Source: Salvelinus alpinus (Eukaryota > Chordata > Actinopteri > Salmoniformes > Salmonidae). From it: a stretch of DNA of 64,000 bases. The position numbers and the translations under genes are program-made. The DNA lies in assembly GCF_045679555.1 (NCBI RefSeq), contig NC_092091.1:90234770-90298769 (forward strand). Reading direction: 5' to 3'. Position 1 is the stretch's first letter. Each line of letters opens with the position of its first letter. Shown here piece after piece: positions 63,850 to 64,000 of this stretch. Under the pieces are notes generated by a model. That model was not told the DNA's origin and did no database searches. It was given only the letters and a program-made list of their open reading frames with translations.

Positions 63850-64000
63850 ATCTAATTGTCTGTGTCCCAAGTGGCTCCCTATTCCCTATATAGTGAACTA
63901 CTAGTGACCAGAGCCCTATTCCCTATATGGTGGACTACTAGTGACCAGAGCCCTATTCCCTATATAGTGAACTACTAGTGACCAGAGCCCTATTCCCTAT
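63850..64000. repeat. Tandem repeat, 37-bp unit, running off the window
   Basis: Three to four copies of GAACTACTAGTGACCAGAGC plus CCTATTCCCTATATAGT, inverted relative to the array at 54420-55275. Confidence 0.9.

Overview
The window is vertebrate nuclear DNA, almost certainly from a salmonid fish. The evidence is a Sleeping Beauty-type Tc1 inverted repeat, an open Tc1 transposase of the salmonid kind, tRNA-derived SINEs and LINE tails of salmonid type, spliced genes with GT-AG introns, and very heavy tandem repetition. By my tally roughly half of the 64 kb is minisatellite or microsatellite.

The only host genes I can support are two tandem plus-strand copies of a type II membrane C-type lectin receptor (CD209/CLEC4-like). 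Each has six exons. Lectin A has exons at 8805-8952, 14788-14889, 15138-15947, 16152-16288, 16382-16491 and 17355-17487 (479 aa). Lectin B has exons at 30550-30631, 43078-43179, 43433-43738, 43962-44098, 44797-44906 and 45624-45756 (289 aa). All splice phases match between copies (1,1,1,0,2). Exon 1 is the cytoplasmic tail, exon 2 the membrane segment, exon 3 a coiled-coil neck of 14-residue repeats (about 19 in A, 7 in B), and exons 4-6 the lectin domain with an EPN motif.

Layout. 1-7740: minisatellites and a duplicated GT/TC block with a LINE fragment. 7876-17487: lectin A. 17488-22300: its 3' flank, minisatellites, a 618-bp tandem duplication and a SINE. 22330-28940: a 5-kb array of a 27-bp unit, split by a 1.4-kb transposon. 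30228-45756: lectin B, whose 12.4-kb first intron holds an intact Tc1 transposase gene, a Sleeping Beauty-like relic with a nested solo LTR, a Ty3/gypsy relic inside another Tc1 relic, and a TTAA-flanked element. 46500-50460: B's 3' flank, a second TTAA element, and a DIRS-like relic broken by telomere-like repeats. 50730-58490: further arrays. 58527-63230: a minus-strand LINE with expanded internal repeats. 63487-63818: a solo LTR.

The most interesting structure is at the last intron/exon junction of both lectin genes. A 48-bp unit carrying a branch-point-like motif, a pyrimidine tract, the AG acceptor and the first codons of exon 6 is tandemly amplified, giving 17 candidate acceptors in A and 14 in B. 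In B the last six are in frame with the lectin domain, so alternative acceptor use could insert zero to five copies of a 16-residue cysteine-bearing peptide. In A only the last acceptor is in frame. The same repeat seeds occur in both gene copies but have expanded independently, which shows how this locus evolves.
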